From NCBI GenBank assembly GCA_017531445.1, contig JAFXKZ010000002.1:265286-329285 (forward strand): a stretch of DNA of 64,000 nt. The letters run 5' to 3'. The notes beneath the pieces were generated by a model. That model was not told the DNA's origin. It saw nothing but the letters and a program-made list of their open reading frames with translations, and made no database searches. Made by a program: the position numbers and the translations under genes. This stretch comes from Kiritimatiellia bacterium. GTDB lineage: Bacteria > Verrucomicrobiota > Kiritimatiellia > RFP12 > DVOR01. Positions within the stretch are counted from its first letter, which is position 1, and every line of letters begins with the position of its first letter. This document shows positions 18,637-27,610 of this stretch, piece by piece.

Positions 18637-19842
18637 ATGATTGGGATTTCAAAACTTTATATGGGGCAAACTGAAGCCTCGGATCCTTTGCGTTATGGTC
18701 GTCAAAGTGCTGCGTTACCGAGCCACTTGTTGCAATTCTCAAGTGACAAAAAGCCAATTGTTGTTTGGAACATAACGCAACGCTGCAATCTGAAGTGTCG
18801 GCATTGTTACGCCTCCGGTGTAGCAGATATTTCCCAGGAATTGACACATGATGAAGCGTTGAGAGCCATTGATGGTTTTGCCGATTTCGGGTGTCCGGTA
18901 TTGCTGTTTTCAGGCGGCGAACCGTTTATGCGTGAGGATGTTCTTGACCTCGCAGAGTATGCACGACATAAAAATTTACGCGTCGTATTCTCTACGAATG
19001 GCACGCGTATCACCAAAGCCATTGCCGGACGTATCGCGAAAATAGGAGTCAGTTACGTCGGCATCAGTATCGATGGCGTACGCGAAACCCACGATCGTTT
19101 CCGTGGAGTTCCGGGTGCTTACGATCGTTCATTAGAAGCAATTCGCCTTTGCCGAGAAGCTGGGATAAAGGTGGGGCTGCGTGTAACGTTGACGCGTGCC
19201 AATGCCCAAGAACTCCCGGCCATCTTTCAATTGATGCGCGATGAACAGATCCCGCGTATCTGTTTTTATCATTTGGTTTACACCGGACGCGGCGCAGAAA
19301 TCAAAACCGAAGATCTCTCTCACGAAGAAAGCCGACAAGCCGTTGATCGCATCATTGATGAAACCAAAGCTTCCTTTAACATGGGACATCCCTTGGAAGT
19401 GTTGACAGTGGATAATCACTGTGATGCGCCATATCTTTGGATGCGTATGGCGCGTGAGGGGGCGACAAATGCGAATGAAGTCTTAAAATTATTGCTGATG
19501 AACGGTGGTAATTCTTCCGGACATGGGCTCTCTTGTGTCTCATGGGATGGGACAGTTTATCCTGACCAATTTTGGAGAAACAAGCCACTTGGCAACGTAC
19601 GTAATCAATCATTCGGTGAAATTTGGGGGAATCCACAACCGAATTCGCTGTTAGAGCAACTGCGGAACAAGCCAAAGTATGTGACAGGGCGTTGTAAATC
19701 ATGCCGTTTTCTTGCTTTGTGTGGCGGGAATTTTAGAGCGAGGGCAGAAGCTGCAACCGGTGAACTTTGGGGCGAAGATCCTGCATGTTATTTAACCAAT
19801 GCGGAAATAGAAGGCCCAGCTCTTCCTTTGATTCGCACATAA
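18637..19842 (+). CDS. ahbC: AhbC-like radical SAM enzyme (siroheme-dependent heme b pathway)
   Basis: 401 residues. Radical SAM cluster C50-x3-C54-x2-C57 in TQRCNLKCRHCYA, GGEP near residue 90, and a C-terminal cysteine set (GLSCVSWDG, GRCKSCRFLALCGG, DPACY) of the SPASM/twitch kind that binds an auxiliary cluster. The N terminus MIGISKLYMGQ...SDPLRYGR and LPSHLLQFS closely resemble AhbC, which removes the two acetate side chains of 12,18-didecarboxysiroheme to give Fe-coproporphyrin III. NirJ and other relatives are the alternatives. Neither ahbA/B, ahbD nor siroheme genes are in the window, so the pathway is inferred. Translation is probably coupled to the lipoprotein gene. Confidence 0.75.
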   Translation: MIGISKLYMGQTEASDPLRYGRQSAALPSHLLQFSSDKKPIVVWNITQRCNLKCRHCYASGVADISQELTHDEALRAIDGFADFGCPVLLFSGGEPFMREDVLDLAEYARHKNLRVVFSTNGTRITKAIAGRIAKIGVSYVGISIDGVRETHDRFRGVPGAYDRSLEAIRLCREAGIKVGLRVTLTRANAQELPAIFQLMRDEQIPRICFYHLVYTGRGAEIKTEDLSHEESRQAVDRIIDETKASFNMGHPLEVLTVDNHCDAPYLWMRMAREGATNANEVLKLLLMNGGNSSGHGLSCVSWDGTVYPDQFWRNKPLGNVRNQSFGEIWGNPQPNSLLEQLRNKPKYVTGRCKSCRFLALCGGNFRARAEAATGELWGEDPACYLTNAEIEGPALPLIRT

Positions 19843-19854
19843 TGGTTGTGTATC

Positions 19855-20406
19855 ATGGATCTCTTTACTGCAATTATTATCATCCTTTTTACTTTTTTTA
19901 TTCTCCGTGGCGCATGGCGAGGTTTTTCAGGAGAATTGGCACATTTGATAGGTCTTATCACCTTTATTGCTACGCTCTGGTATGGTTATCCCCCGACTTG
20001 TCAATATGTTCAGCGTTTTTCTGAAACAGCGGAAGGTCAAACTGTTATTTTTTATGCAGCTCTGTTAACAACTCTTTTTGCCGCAATTGTGCTGTGGATA
20101 ACATTTCGTATTGCCCGACACATAATAGGAATGATTATCCCTCAGCCCTTTAATGCACTTTTGGGAGCGGCTGTGGGTGCGTTAAAGGTCTTTTTATTGG
20201 TCAGTGTTGCAGGAGGATTACTCACCGTTGCTCAAGATCGCTTTAAGACTTTACGCGAACAAACCGAACGCAATCCTTTTGCTGCAATAGTGGCACAATT
20301 TTGGGTGAATCGCTTTAATCAAGCCACGCATACGGCTTTTCCTGACGTGTTAACCCCTCCCCCTTCTCTTCCGGCTTCCACCCAAAACACGAAAGATTCG
20401 CACTGA
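19855..20406 (+). CDS. CvpA-family membrane protein
   Basis: 183 residues with about four hydrophobic segments (near 5-25, 28-45, 62-85, 97-120) and a polar C-terminal tail. Pattern FFILRGAWRGFSGELAHLIGL matches the CvpA family (RGxxRGxxxE), whose members were named for colicin V production and are linked to envelope integrity. The ATG at 19855 is preferred over an in-frame GTG at 19846. Its TGA shares a base with the dnaG ATG (TGATG), showing operon coupling. Confidence 0.8.
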   Translation: MDLFTAIIIILFTFFILRGAWRGFSGELAHLIGLITFIATLWYGYPPTCQYVQRFSETAEGQTVIFYAALLTTLFAAIVLWITFRIARHIIGMIIPQPFNALLGAAVGALKVFLLVSVAGGLLTVAQDRFKTLREQTERNPFAAIVAQFWVNRFNQATHTAFPDVLTPPPSLPASTQNTKDSH

Positions 20407-22583
20407 TGCCATCCGTAGATCAACATACATTGGCAGAAATCAAAGATCGCATCAATCTGGCGGATTTTATCAGCGAGTATGGGATTGATCTCAAGCGGAT
20501 AGGAAGTGCTGTAAAGGCATGTTGTCCATTTCACAATGAGAAGACGCCTTCGTTTCATATAAATGTTGAAAAGGGATTTTATAAGTGTTTCGGATGCGGT
20601 GAGCATGGTGATGCTATCACTTTCATGCAGAAATATGAGGGCATCCCATTTATAGAAGCTGTCCGCAAACTTGCCGAACGTGCGGGAGTAAAATTTGAAG
20701 AGCGCTATGACCCTGAGGCACGTAATCGTGCGCGGCTTTATCAAATCAACCAGGAACTTGCAGCTTTTTACCGACGTTGTTTATTGCAAACGCGCGAGGG
20801 TGAAGTTGCACGACAGTATCTGATAGAGAGAGAGCTCCCGGAAAATATCGCAACACAGTTTTGCATTGGCTATGCGCCGGAAAAGCAAAATACACTTCTT
20901 AAATGGGCCGAAAAACATGGTTTTTCAGCGGACGAACTGGTTGCGGCAGGCGTTCTTGCACCGCCGCGTCGCCCGGGTGATGCTTACTATGATCGTTTTC
21001 ATGGGCGTTTAACCTTTCCGATTTGCGACGCCCAAGGGCGGGTGGTTGCATTTTCCTGCCGTCTCTTGCGCGATGCAAAGCACACCGGGAAATATGTAAA
21101 TAGCCCCGAAACAGAGATTTTCAAGAAAGCACATACGCTTTATGCACTGCATCTTGCCCGTGCAAATATTGTGAGGGCTTCTCCGCGCCGTGCAATCGTT
21201 TGTGAAGGACAAATTGATGTGATTCGCTGCCATGCCTGCGGTTTTAATGTGGCGGTTGCTTCTCAAGGAACCGCATTCACCGCCGAGCATGTGCGGTTGC
21301 TTAAACGATATGCCGATGTGGCTGATCTTGTCTTTGATGGCGACAATGCCGGGATTAAAGCTGCATTGCGCACGATGGAACTTTTCTTAACAGAAGGTAT
21401 CCCTGTCCGAATCGTCTCACTTCCTCTTGGAGAAGACCCCGATTCACTTTTGCGTCACTCCGGGCGTGACGCTTTTCAAAATTACCTGAAAGCTGCCGAG
21501 GATCCGGCACCGTTCCTTGTCCGGAGCCTGAAAGCACAAGAAATACAACCGGACTCAATGGAGGCAACCGTGCGCATTGCTCGCGCGGCGGTAATGACGG
21601 TAGCCAATTGTCCGGTGCCGGTATTGACTGCACGTTTCCTGCAAGATGTCGCACAGGCATTGAACGTGCCCGTTGAAACACTTACGCTTGATTTGGAGAA
21701 TGTGCGCCAGGATGCCGAAGAAATTGCACGGCGAAGAGAAGAATTCTTGGCACGCCAAGGTGCCGGAACATTTTCGCGGCAACCACCCGACCACAGCGTA
21801 CATACATCCACTGATAGTGATGATGTCTTCATTCCGGAAAGCGGCGATTTTATCGCTGATGACACATTTATTCCTGTAGATGCCCCAGACCCGTCACGCT
21901 CGCCAGATGCCGATGACGATTTACGGCAACCGCTCTCTTCGGATTTGGAGGCCTCGCGCCGTCTCTCAACAGCATTGTGCGAACTGTTGGTACATTACTT
22001 TACAGATGTGGATGTAATGACATGCCTGTTGCAGCACTTGCCGCCCTCTTTCGTCCGGGATCCGTACGCAGCGAAAATCTACGATTTGGCACTCCGGGCA
22101 ATGTTGGCAAAGCGATCGACTTTAGAGCCGGATCGCTCAGACGTTGCCTTCAGTCAATACCTTGCCCAACTTATGCTCGCGCCCGACCGGGTAAATGCCG
22201 GCAGTGATGATTTGACACCCCTTTCCTATGCACGTGATTTGGTGCGGCTGTATTGGCTGAATGAATTTGAATATCGTGAAAAGTTGTTGGATCCCACATC
22301 AATGGAAGCCTTTCAACTGACGCTTGACCGGAAAAGATTACAATCCCTTCCGTGGGAAGCAGCCGCACCATTCATGGACGCGCTAAACCCAAAATTCGCC
22401 GCCCCCACCCCTACGCTTACGGCATCTTCGGACGAAAAAACCGCGCATTATGTTCCTTCCGAGTTGCCATCTTCTGCGATTGTTTCAGCGGATCAAAAAG
22501 CGGCAGCCAATGAAATAACTGAAGAAAATCCAACGGAATGGCTGCCCGATGATGACGAGGTAAACATCTATGACATGTTGTAA
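20406..22583 (+). CDS. dnaG: DNA primase
   Basis: Synthesises RNA primers for replication. 725 residues, longer than most. N-terminal CHC2 zinc finger ligands C40, H43, C61, C64 (CCPFHNEKTPSF, KGFYKCFGCGEHGD). Catalytic core; TOPRIM around residues 260-345 with the acidic motif reading EGQIDVI, where the family usually has EGYMDVI, and DGDNAG as the DxD site. Residues about 430-510 form an acidic, low-complexity linker before a helical C-terminal domain expected to contact the DnaB helicase. It overlaps the upstream gene by one base and the downstream methyltransferase gene by 14 bases. Confidence 0.95.
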   Translation: MPSVDQHTLAEIKDRINLADFISEYGIDLKRIGSAVKACCPFHNEKTPSFHINVEKGFYKCFGCGEHGDAITFMQKYEGIPFIEAVRKLAERAGVKFEERYDPEARNRARLYQINQELAAFYRRCLLQTREGEVARQYLIERELPENIATQFCIGYAPEKQNTLLKWAEKHGFSADELVAAGVLAPPRRPGDAYYDRFHGRLTFPICDAQGRVVAFSCRLLRDAKHTGKYVNSPETEIFKKAHTLYALHLARANIVRASPRRAIVCEGQIDVIRCHACGFNVAVASQGTAFTAEHVRLLKRYADVADLVFDGDNAGIKAALRTMELFLTEGIPVRIVSLPLGEDPDSLLRHSGRDAFQNYLKAAEDPAPFLVRSLKAQEIQPDSMEATVRIARAAVMTVANCPVPVLTARFLQDVAQALNVPVETLTLDLENVRQDAEEIARRREEFLARQGAGTFSRQPPDHSVHTSTDSDDVFIPESGDFIADDTFIPVDAPDPSRSPDADDDLRQPLSSDLEASRRLSTALCELLVHYFTDVDVMTCLLQHLPPSFVRDPYAAKIYDLALRAMLAKRSTLEPDRSDVAFSQYLAQLMLAPDRVNAGSDDLTPLSYARDLVRLYWLNEFEYREKLLDPTSMEAFQLTLDRKRLQSLPWEAAAPFMDALNPKFAAPTPTLTASSDEKTAHYVPSELPSSAIVSADQKAAANEITEENPTEWLPDDDEVNIYDML

Positions 22584-23739
22584 TCTTCCCGCTTTTCCCG
22601 GCCGAAGTGCCCTTGAGCAATGGGGGTTGCGGCGCTGTCCATTGGAACAATTGCCGCGCTTGGAGCCGTTGGTTGAACAACTTTCGGGAACTTTCACCTC
22701 AGAACGTCCGGAAAAATTCACAATTTATTTGGATTATCCGGATATGCTTACCGCTTATGCGCTGGCGTTTGCGCCGCAAACCTACGTAAGATGTTATGAA
22801 GCACTGACCGGTATTCTGCGTCGTTTGCCGGATTTTCCGAAGCGGCCGCTCCGGATTCTGGATCTCGGTTCAGGGATTGGTTCTGCTGCACTTGCGGTCA
22901 AAGATGTCCTCGCCGAAAGGACAGGACTGCATCCGGAAATTACCTGCGTGGATTGGTCTGCTGCGGCATTACAGGCCGCAAAAGAATTACTTCCGGAGGC
23001 GACGATTCTACAGTCGGATCTAACCGCATTTCAACCAAGAGATACTTACGATATTATCCTTTCCTCGTTTGCCTTCAATGAAGCTTTCCCGGCACCTTCA
23101 GCAGCACTTGCCGCAATAAAAACGTTACTTGATGCGTTAACTTTGGATGCGCCGTCGTTTGTCTTGTTATTGGAGCCTGCCGATCGTATTATTGTGCCAA
23201 AGTTTCATACTCTGCGCGGGGCGTTACAGGATTTCCCGCTCTACGCCCCCTGCCCGCATAATAAACTTTGTCCTATGGTCGCTACCCAAGATGGCGTGTG
23301 TCATGACGTGCGTTCTTTCAAACCCGAACGGGCCATGACACTTTTGTGCCGTAATCTTCGGGGGACAATTGCTGAAGTCAAGTATTCCCTTCTGGCGTTT
23401 GGCCGAAAAGGTGGGCCGGAAGCTTCAGGGATGAACGACCCGGATTTTTTGCGACTTGTAGGGCCGATCAACAAAGCAAAAGGGCTCTTGACGTGTCGTG
23501 TCTGCATGGGTGATGGTGCGCTACGCCGATTGGAAATCCCCTCCTCTGCGCTCTCAACCGACCGTCGTCACCATTTACTCAATCGTGAACGTGGCGATTG
23601 TGCGTGGCTTTCCGGTGCGCTTGACGTGCGAAAAATATTGCAACAGGGCACAATTCAACGGTGTGCAGACTTGCATTTTACCGATGAGGAAAACATTCAG
23701 CTTGATGAGGCAATGGATACGTTTTCATTTACAATCTGA
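22570..23739 (+). CDS. Rsm22-type small-subunit ribosomal methyltransferase-like protein
   Basis: 389 residues. Class I SAM-binding motif ILDLGSGIGSAAL (about 96-108), then VDWSAAAL and an SSFAFNE post-motif. The C-terminal part carries the cysteine pattern of Rsm22/METTL17 proteins (APCPHNKLCPM near 226, GVCHDVRSF near 247), which in that family binds an iron-sulfur cluster and sits on the small ribosomal subunit. Likely role: rRNA methylation or assembly of the small subunit; enzymatic activity is unproven for many members. The gene starts inside the 3' end of dnaG, so it is last in this operon. Confidence 0.8.
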   Translation: MTCCNLPAFPGRSALEQWGLRRCPLEQLPRLEPLVEQLSGTFTSERPEKFTIYLDYPDMLTAYALAFAPQTYVRCYEALTGILRRLPDFPKRPLRILDLGSGIGSAALAVKDVLAERTGLHPEITCVDWSAAALQAAKELLPEATILQSDLTAFQPRDTYDIILSSFAFNEAFPAPSAALAAIKTLLDALTLDAPSFVLLLEPADRIIVPKFHTLRGALQDFPLYAPCPHNKLCPMVATQDGVCHDVRSFKPERAMTLLCRNLRGTIAEVKYSLLAFGRKGGPEASGMNDPDFLRLVGPINKAKGLLTCRVCMGDGALRRLEIPSSALSTDRRHHLLNRERGDCAWLSGALDVRKILQQGTIQRCADLHFTDEENIQLDEAMDTFSFTI

Positions 23740-23824
23740 TCCGCATCACACACGCTACGCACAGTGCTTTCACAACGTCGGTTCACCCAAAAGCCGGACT
23801 TCCTTCCCTACCCCGTAAACACGG

Positions 23825-23918
23825 ACGTTCAACATCGCCCACGTTCTCCATAAACATGGGCGATATCGGAAGTCATTTTGGGCGACATCGCAAGCCAGTA
23901 TCGCCGGGATTGCTTTCA
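23825..23918. repeat. Dispersed inverted-repeat element, copy B
   Basis: Near-perfect stem ATCGCCCACGTT (23834-23845) with AACATGGGCGAT (23853-23864), 11 of 12 bases pairing, preceded by GTTCA. Further units TTGGGCGACATCG and GTATCGCCGGG follow. This copy carries the TCGCCCA/TGGGCGA variant of the core. The spacer (23740-24076) is otherwise empty up to the promoter of the next gene. Confidence 0.65.
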
Positions 23919-24033
23919 AGCCTCCGCCGACAAAGTTTGCATCAACGTTTTTCCACTCTTCCAATTTCTTCATTTTCATCACTTAAACGCCTTTATTTTT
24001 CTCTTTCCACTCGTCATCCCCTCTCATTTTTAG

Positions 24034-24039
24034 TATACT
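24034..24039 (+). promoter_or_regulatory. -10 element of the TPR protein gene
   Basis: TATACT in TAGTATACTG, 37 bases before the ATG at 24077. The leader contains GAGAGGAAG as a ribosome site. No clear -35. Confidence 0.45.
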
Positions 24040-24076
24040 GTAAGGGAATGGTTTAACTTATGAGAGGAAGCTTACT

Positions 24077-25474
24077 ATGTCAAGTATGGCGGATTTGCAG
24101 CGTAAACTTAAAGCGCAACAGTTTTTAGATAAAGCGACAAAGGCCGCTGAACGCGGCAGTTTGGATATTGCGCTCACCCTTTGCCGGCAGGCACTTTCGC
24201 TTGCGCCCCACGAAGAAAATGCACGTCGCCAATTCCATGAAATCCGCATTCGTATTTTCCGCAATGAGAAAAAAGGCGGGTTGGGTCTCAAGATGGCAGA
24301 GCTTTCTGCACAGATGAAGATGGGAAATGTGCAAAAGCTGATTAAACAAAATAAATTGGAAGAAGCCATGGAAATGGCAGAAGAAATTATGGATGTCAAT
24401 CCGGTTTCTCCCAAATTGAATGAATTCTATTTTGATGTGGCGCAACGCACCAATCATCCGGAAGCATTGCTTTCTGCCATGGAAACCCTGGCAGCTGCCT
24501 GCCCCGATGATATGGCATTGATGTTGCGTTTGGGCGACACCTATATGCAAACCGGCGTTTATGACCGTGCTTGTGAATGCTACCGTAATGCTTCGGCGAA
24601 AGCACCTTCCGATTTGAATATTCAGCGGAAGTTGAAAGATGCAATGGCAAAGAACACCATGACCGCAGGCGGTTGGGAAGAGAATGCCGGTAAAAAAGGT
24701 GGATTCCAAGCACTTATTCGCGACAAGGAACTCGCCGCCAAGCTTGATCGCGATGCCAAAGCCATCGTTACAGGCGATGATGCTGAATCTGCTATCCACG
24801 ATGCGAAAGAAAAGATCGCCAAAGAGCCCAAGAACATCAATTATTATCGTGCGCTGGCACGTATCTACCTGCAGAACAAGCGGTTTGATGAAGCATTGGA
24901 AACTTTGGATGCAGCACGCCAGGTCAATCCCTCCGACCCTGAACTGGACCGTAACTGGTCGGATACGAAGATTAAATCTTACGAAGCAAAGATCGAAGCA
25001 TTGCGTGCCAATGGTCAAGAAGACGATGCGTATAATCTGGAAGTCGAAAAAGCGCAATTTGCCTTTGATGACCTCTGTCGCCGCGTAGAAAGTTATCCGA
25101 ATGACCTTGGTTTACGGTATGACTTGGGCATTATGTATTACGAGAACGAATACTATGATGAGGCAATGCAGCAGTTCCAATTGGCCCAAAAGAGTCCTAA
25201 ACACCGTTTGGAAGCACTCTACTATCTGGCCTGTTGCTTCAAATCAAAAGGTCAAGGCGATTTGGCGGTAATGCAATTGGATGCGGCGAAGAGCCAACTC
25301 AATGTGATGGACGAATTGAAAAAGCGTGTTATTTACACCTTGGGTGTTATTGCAGAAGAAGCCGGAGAGATTGAAAAAGCACTTGGCTATTACAAAGATG
25401 TTTATGCCGCCGACATCGGCTTCATGGACATTGGCGAGCGAATGCAACGTTTGCACACCGCGCGTCAAAACTAA
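24077..25474 (+). CDS. Cytoplasmic TPR-repeat protein
   Basis: 465 residues, no signal peptide, Lys/Glu-rich. Tetratricopeptide-like pairs of helices cover most of the length (AAERGSLDIALTLCRQALSLAP at the start, LMLRLGDTYMQTGVYDRACE near 155, RALARIYLQNKRFDEALE near 255, RYDLGIMYYENEYYDEAMQQ near 350, IYTLGVIAEEAGEIEKALGY near 420). A middle segment (about 95-130) is Met/Lys-rich. A strong GAGAGGAAG ribosome site suggests good expression. Monocistronic by its surroundings: repeat B upstream, a large hairpin downstream. The partner is unknown; proteins of this build are common in planctomycete- and verrucomicrobia-like genomes. Confidence 0.82.
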   Translation: MSSMADLQRKLKAQQFLDKATKAAERGSLDIALTLCRQALSLAPHEENARRQFHEIRIRIFRNEKKGGLGLKMAELSAQMKMGNVQKLIKQNKLEEAMEMAEEIMDVNPVSPKLNEFYFDVAQRTNHPEALLSAMETLAAACPDDMALMLRLGDTYMQTGVYDRACECYRNASAKAPSDLNIQRKLKDAMAKNTMTAGGWEENAGKKGGFQALIRDKELAAKLDRDAKAIVTGDDAESAIHDAKEKIAKEPKNINYYRALARIYLQNKRFDEALETLDAARQVNPSDPELDRNWSDTKIKSYEAKIEALRANGQEDDAYNLEVEKAQFAFDDLCRRVESYPNDLGLRYDLGIMYYENEYYDEAMQQFQLAQKSPKHRLEALYYLACCFKSKGQGDLAVMQLDAAKSQLNVMDELKKRVIYTLGVIAEEAGEIEKALGYYKDVYAADIGFMDIGERMQRLHTARQN

Positions 25475-25488
25475 TTGATTTTTTGCAC

Positions 25489-25524
25489 CATCAACGGCTT
25501 CACGTATGCGTGAAGCCGTTGATG
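25489..25524 (+). terminator. Perfect 16-bp hairpin after the TPR gene
   Basis: Arms 25489-25504 and 25509-25524 are perfectly complementary around a four-base TATG loop (core GGCTTCACG/CGTGAAGCC). It stands 15 bases after the TPR stop codon, so a terminator is likely. The following sequence is A-rich rather than a T-run, so it may instead stabilise the 3' end or need a factor. Confidence 0.6.
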
Positions 25525-25578
25525 TAAACGAAGTAAACGTTTGAAGATTATTTTCCAAATTACGGATAGAGTTTGACC

Positions 25579-27507
25579 ATGATGACCATAACAGAAAAGA
25601 TCCTTGCACGGGCGGCCGGTAAATCACACGTTGTACCAGGCGAATCAATTTGGGTAAATGCGGATATTTTGTTGACGCATGACGTTTGCGGTCCCGGCAC
25701 CATTGGTGTGTTTCATCGTGAATTTGGAAAAGACGCAAAAGTGTTTTCCAAAGAAGGCATTGTCATTATGCCGGATCATTATATCCACACAAAAGATGAA
25801 AAAGCGCATCGCAATATTGATATCGATCGTCAGTTTGTGAAAGAACAAGGCCTTCCCTATTTCTACGATCCCGGCACACCAAGCTATGTCGGGGTGTGCC
25901 ACGTCGGATTGCCTGAAAAAGGGCATGTGAAACCCGGACAAGTGATTTTTGGCACCGATTCACATACCTGCACACACGGTGCACTTGGAGCTTTCGCAAC
26001 AGGAATTGGCAACACAGATGCAGGCTTTGTAATGGGAACCGGCAAACTTCTCATCAAAGTGCCGCACACGTTGCGTTTCATTTTGAATGGAAAGTTGCCG
26101 CCCTTTGTTACCGCAAAGGATGTTATCTTGCGTATCATCGGCGATATCGGCGTAGATGGGGCGACTTACTGCGCAATGGAGTTTCGCGGAGAAGCAATTG
26201 ATGCGATGAGCATTGAAGAGCGTATGACCATCTGCAATATGGCAATTGAAGCCGGTGCAAAGAGTGGAATCATGCCACCGGATGCAAAAGCGATTGAATA
26301 CGTTCGTTCACATTCCGGCGAGCAAGAGATCGAAACCATCGATGGTGACCCGGATGCACCGGTATTGGCCACATACACGTATGACGTCTCAACCTTTGTT
26401 CCTTGTGTCGCCAAACCGCATTTGCCGGGCAACTACGCTGCCGCATCGGATTGTCGTGATATTGCGGTAGATCAAGTCTACATCGGTTCATGTACCGGTG
26501 GAAAAACGGAAGATTTCCTTTGGGCTGCAAAGGTGTTGAAAGGGAAAAAAGTAAGAGTGCGCACCTGCTTGGTCCCGGCCACCTGCGAGGTTATGCATGC
26601 GCTCACCACGCTCACAATTGACGGCGAAACACTTGAACAAATCTTTGTGAATGCAGGATGTGAACCCATCCAACGTCCAAGCTGCGGTGCGTGCCTTGGT
26701 GGCCCCGTTGACACCTATGCGCGTACGAAAGGAAACGAAGTCGTTGTTTCAACAACCAACCGTAACTTCATTGGGCGAATGGGATCAAAGGATTCGTTGA
26801 TTTATCTTGCCTCACCTGCAACAGCTGCCGCAACAGCAATTGCCGGACACATCGAAAGTCCGTGGACGGTGCTTGGCATTTCGGGCGATGAATCTGAACG
26901 CATCCCGCCAATCAAACAGGATGGCAAGCCGCATAAGCAGATTGCAAAACCTTCCGAGACTCCGGTTTCAAACTTTACCGTCACCGGTAAAGTTTATGTC
27001 CTGGGTGATAATATTGATACAGATTTGATTATCCCGACGATGTATCTTAATCTGGTTCCCACGATTCCAGAAGAATATCGTAAATTGGGGTCGCATGCCT
27101 TGGCCGGCTTGCCAGACAGTTATCCGGTATTCTCATCAAATCCTGACGGAACAACGCCGTATGCAATCATCATTGCAGGCAAGAACTTCGGCTGTGGCTC
27201 CTCTCGTGAACACGCGCCTATTGCCATCGGAGCTGCGGGTTGTAAAGCCGTCGTAGCAGAAAGTTATGCACGTATTTACTTTAGAAATGCCGTAGCGACA
27301 GGCGAGGTTTTCCCATTGGAGACAACGGTCTCATTGCAGGATGCGTTCAAAACCGGCGATGAGGCGACTTTGAATCTTGCAGAAGGAACACTTACACGCA
27401 GTGCAGATGGTGCTGTCTTTAGGTTGGCAGCAGCAGATGCTGTTGCACCCGTCATTGCTGCGGGTGGTATCTTTGAATATGCACGGCAAAACAACATGGT
27501 GAAATAA
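25579..27507 (+). CDS. leuCD: Fused 3-isopropylmalate dehydratase (LeuC-LeuD) or close homolog
   Basis: Single 642-residue polypeptide joining the large and small subunits, usually separate. Residues 1-420 are LeuC-like: HDVCGPGT, FGTDSHTCTHGALGA, and the three [4Fe-4S] cysteines in GSCTGG (about 303) and PSCGACLGG (about 368 and 371). Residues about 465-642 are the LeuD swivel domain: GDNIDTDLIIP and GKNFGCGSSREHAP. Expected reaction: isomerisation of 2- to 3-isopropylmalate for leucine. Homoaconitase or another aconitase-family isomerase is possible because leuA and leuB are absent here. TTG at 25573 is also in frame; ATG 25579 is chosen. No terminator separates it from dsbD. Confidence 0.85.
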   Translation: MMTITEKILARAAGKSHVVPGESIWVNADILLTHDVCGPGTIGVFHREFGKDAKVFSKEGIVIMPDHYIHTKDEKAHRNIDIDRQFVKEQGLPYFYDPGTPSYVGVCHVGLPEKGHVKPGQVIFGTDSHTCTHGALGAFATGIGNTDAGFVMGTGKLLIKVPHTLRFILNGKLPPFVTAKDVILRIIGDIGVDGATYCAMEFRGEAIDAMSIEERMTICNMAIEAGAKSGIMPPDAKAIEYVRSHSGEQEIETIDGDPDAPVLATYTYDVSTFVPCVAKPHLPGNYAAASDCRDIAVDQVYIGSCTGGKTEDFLWAAKVLKGKKVRVRTCLVPATCEVMHALTTLTIDGETLEQIFVNAGCEPIQRPSCGACLGGPVDTYARTKGNEVVVSTTNRNFIGRMGSKDSLIYLASPATAAATAIAGHIESPWTVLGISGDESERIPPIKQDGKPHKQIAKPSETPVSNFTVTGKVYVLGDNIDTDLIIPTMYLNLVPTIPEEYRKLGSHALAGLPDSYPVFSSNPDGTTPYAIIIAGKNFGCGSSREHAPIAIGAAGCKAVVAESYARIYFRNAVATGEVFPLETTVSLQDAFKTGDEATLNLAEGTLTRSADGAVFRLAAADAVAPVIAAGGIFEYARQNNMVK

Positions 27508-27610
27508 GTCTTGATCCGACTCACAGACAGACGTCCCCGTCCTCGCTTGTATACGTCTCCCGCCGATGGTTGTACACAAGAGAATAAAGCCGAATACAAA
27601 GGTTGCAAGT

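Noticed and set aside
24125..25057. 310-codon minus-strand frame
   Set aside because: Antisense of the TPR gene, which has repeat structure and a strong ribosome site.
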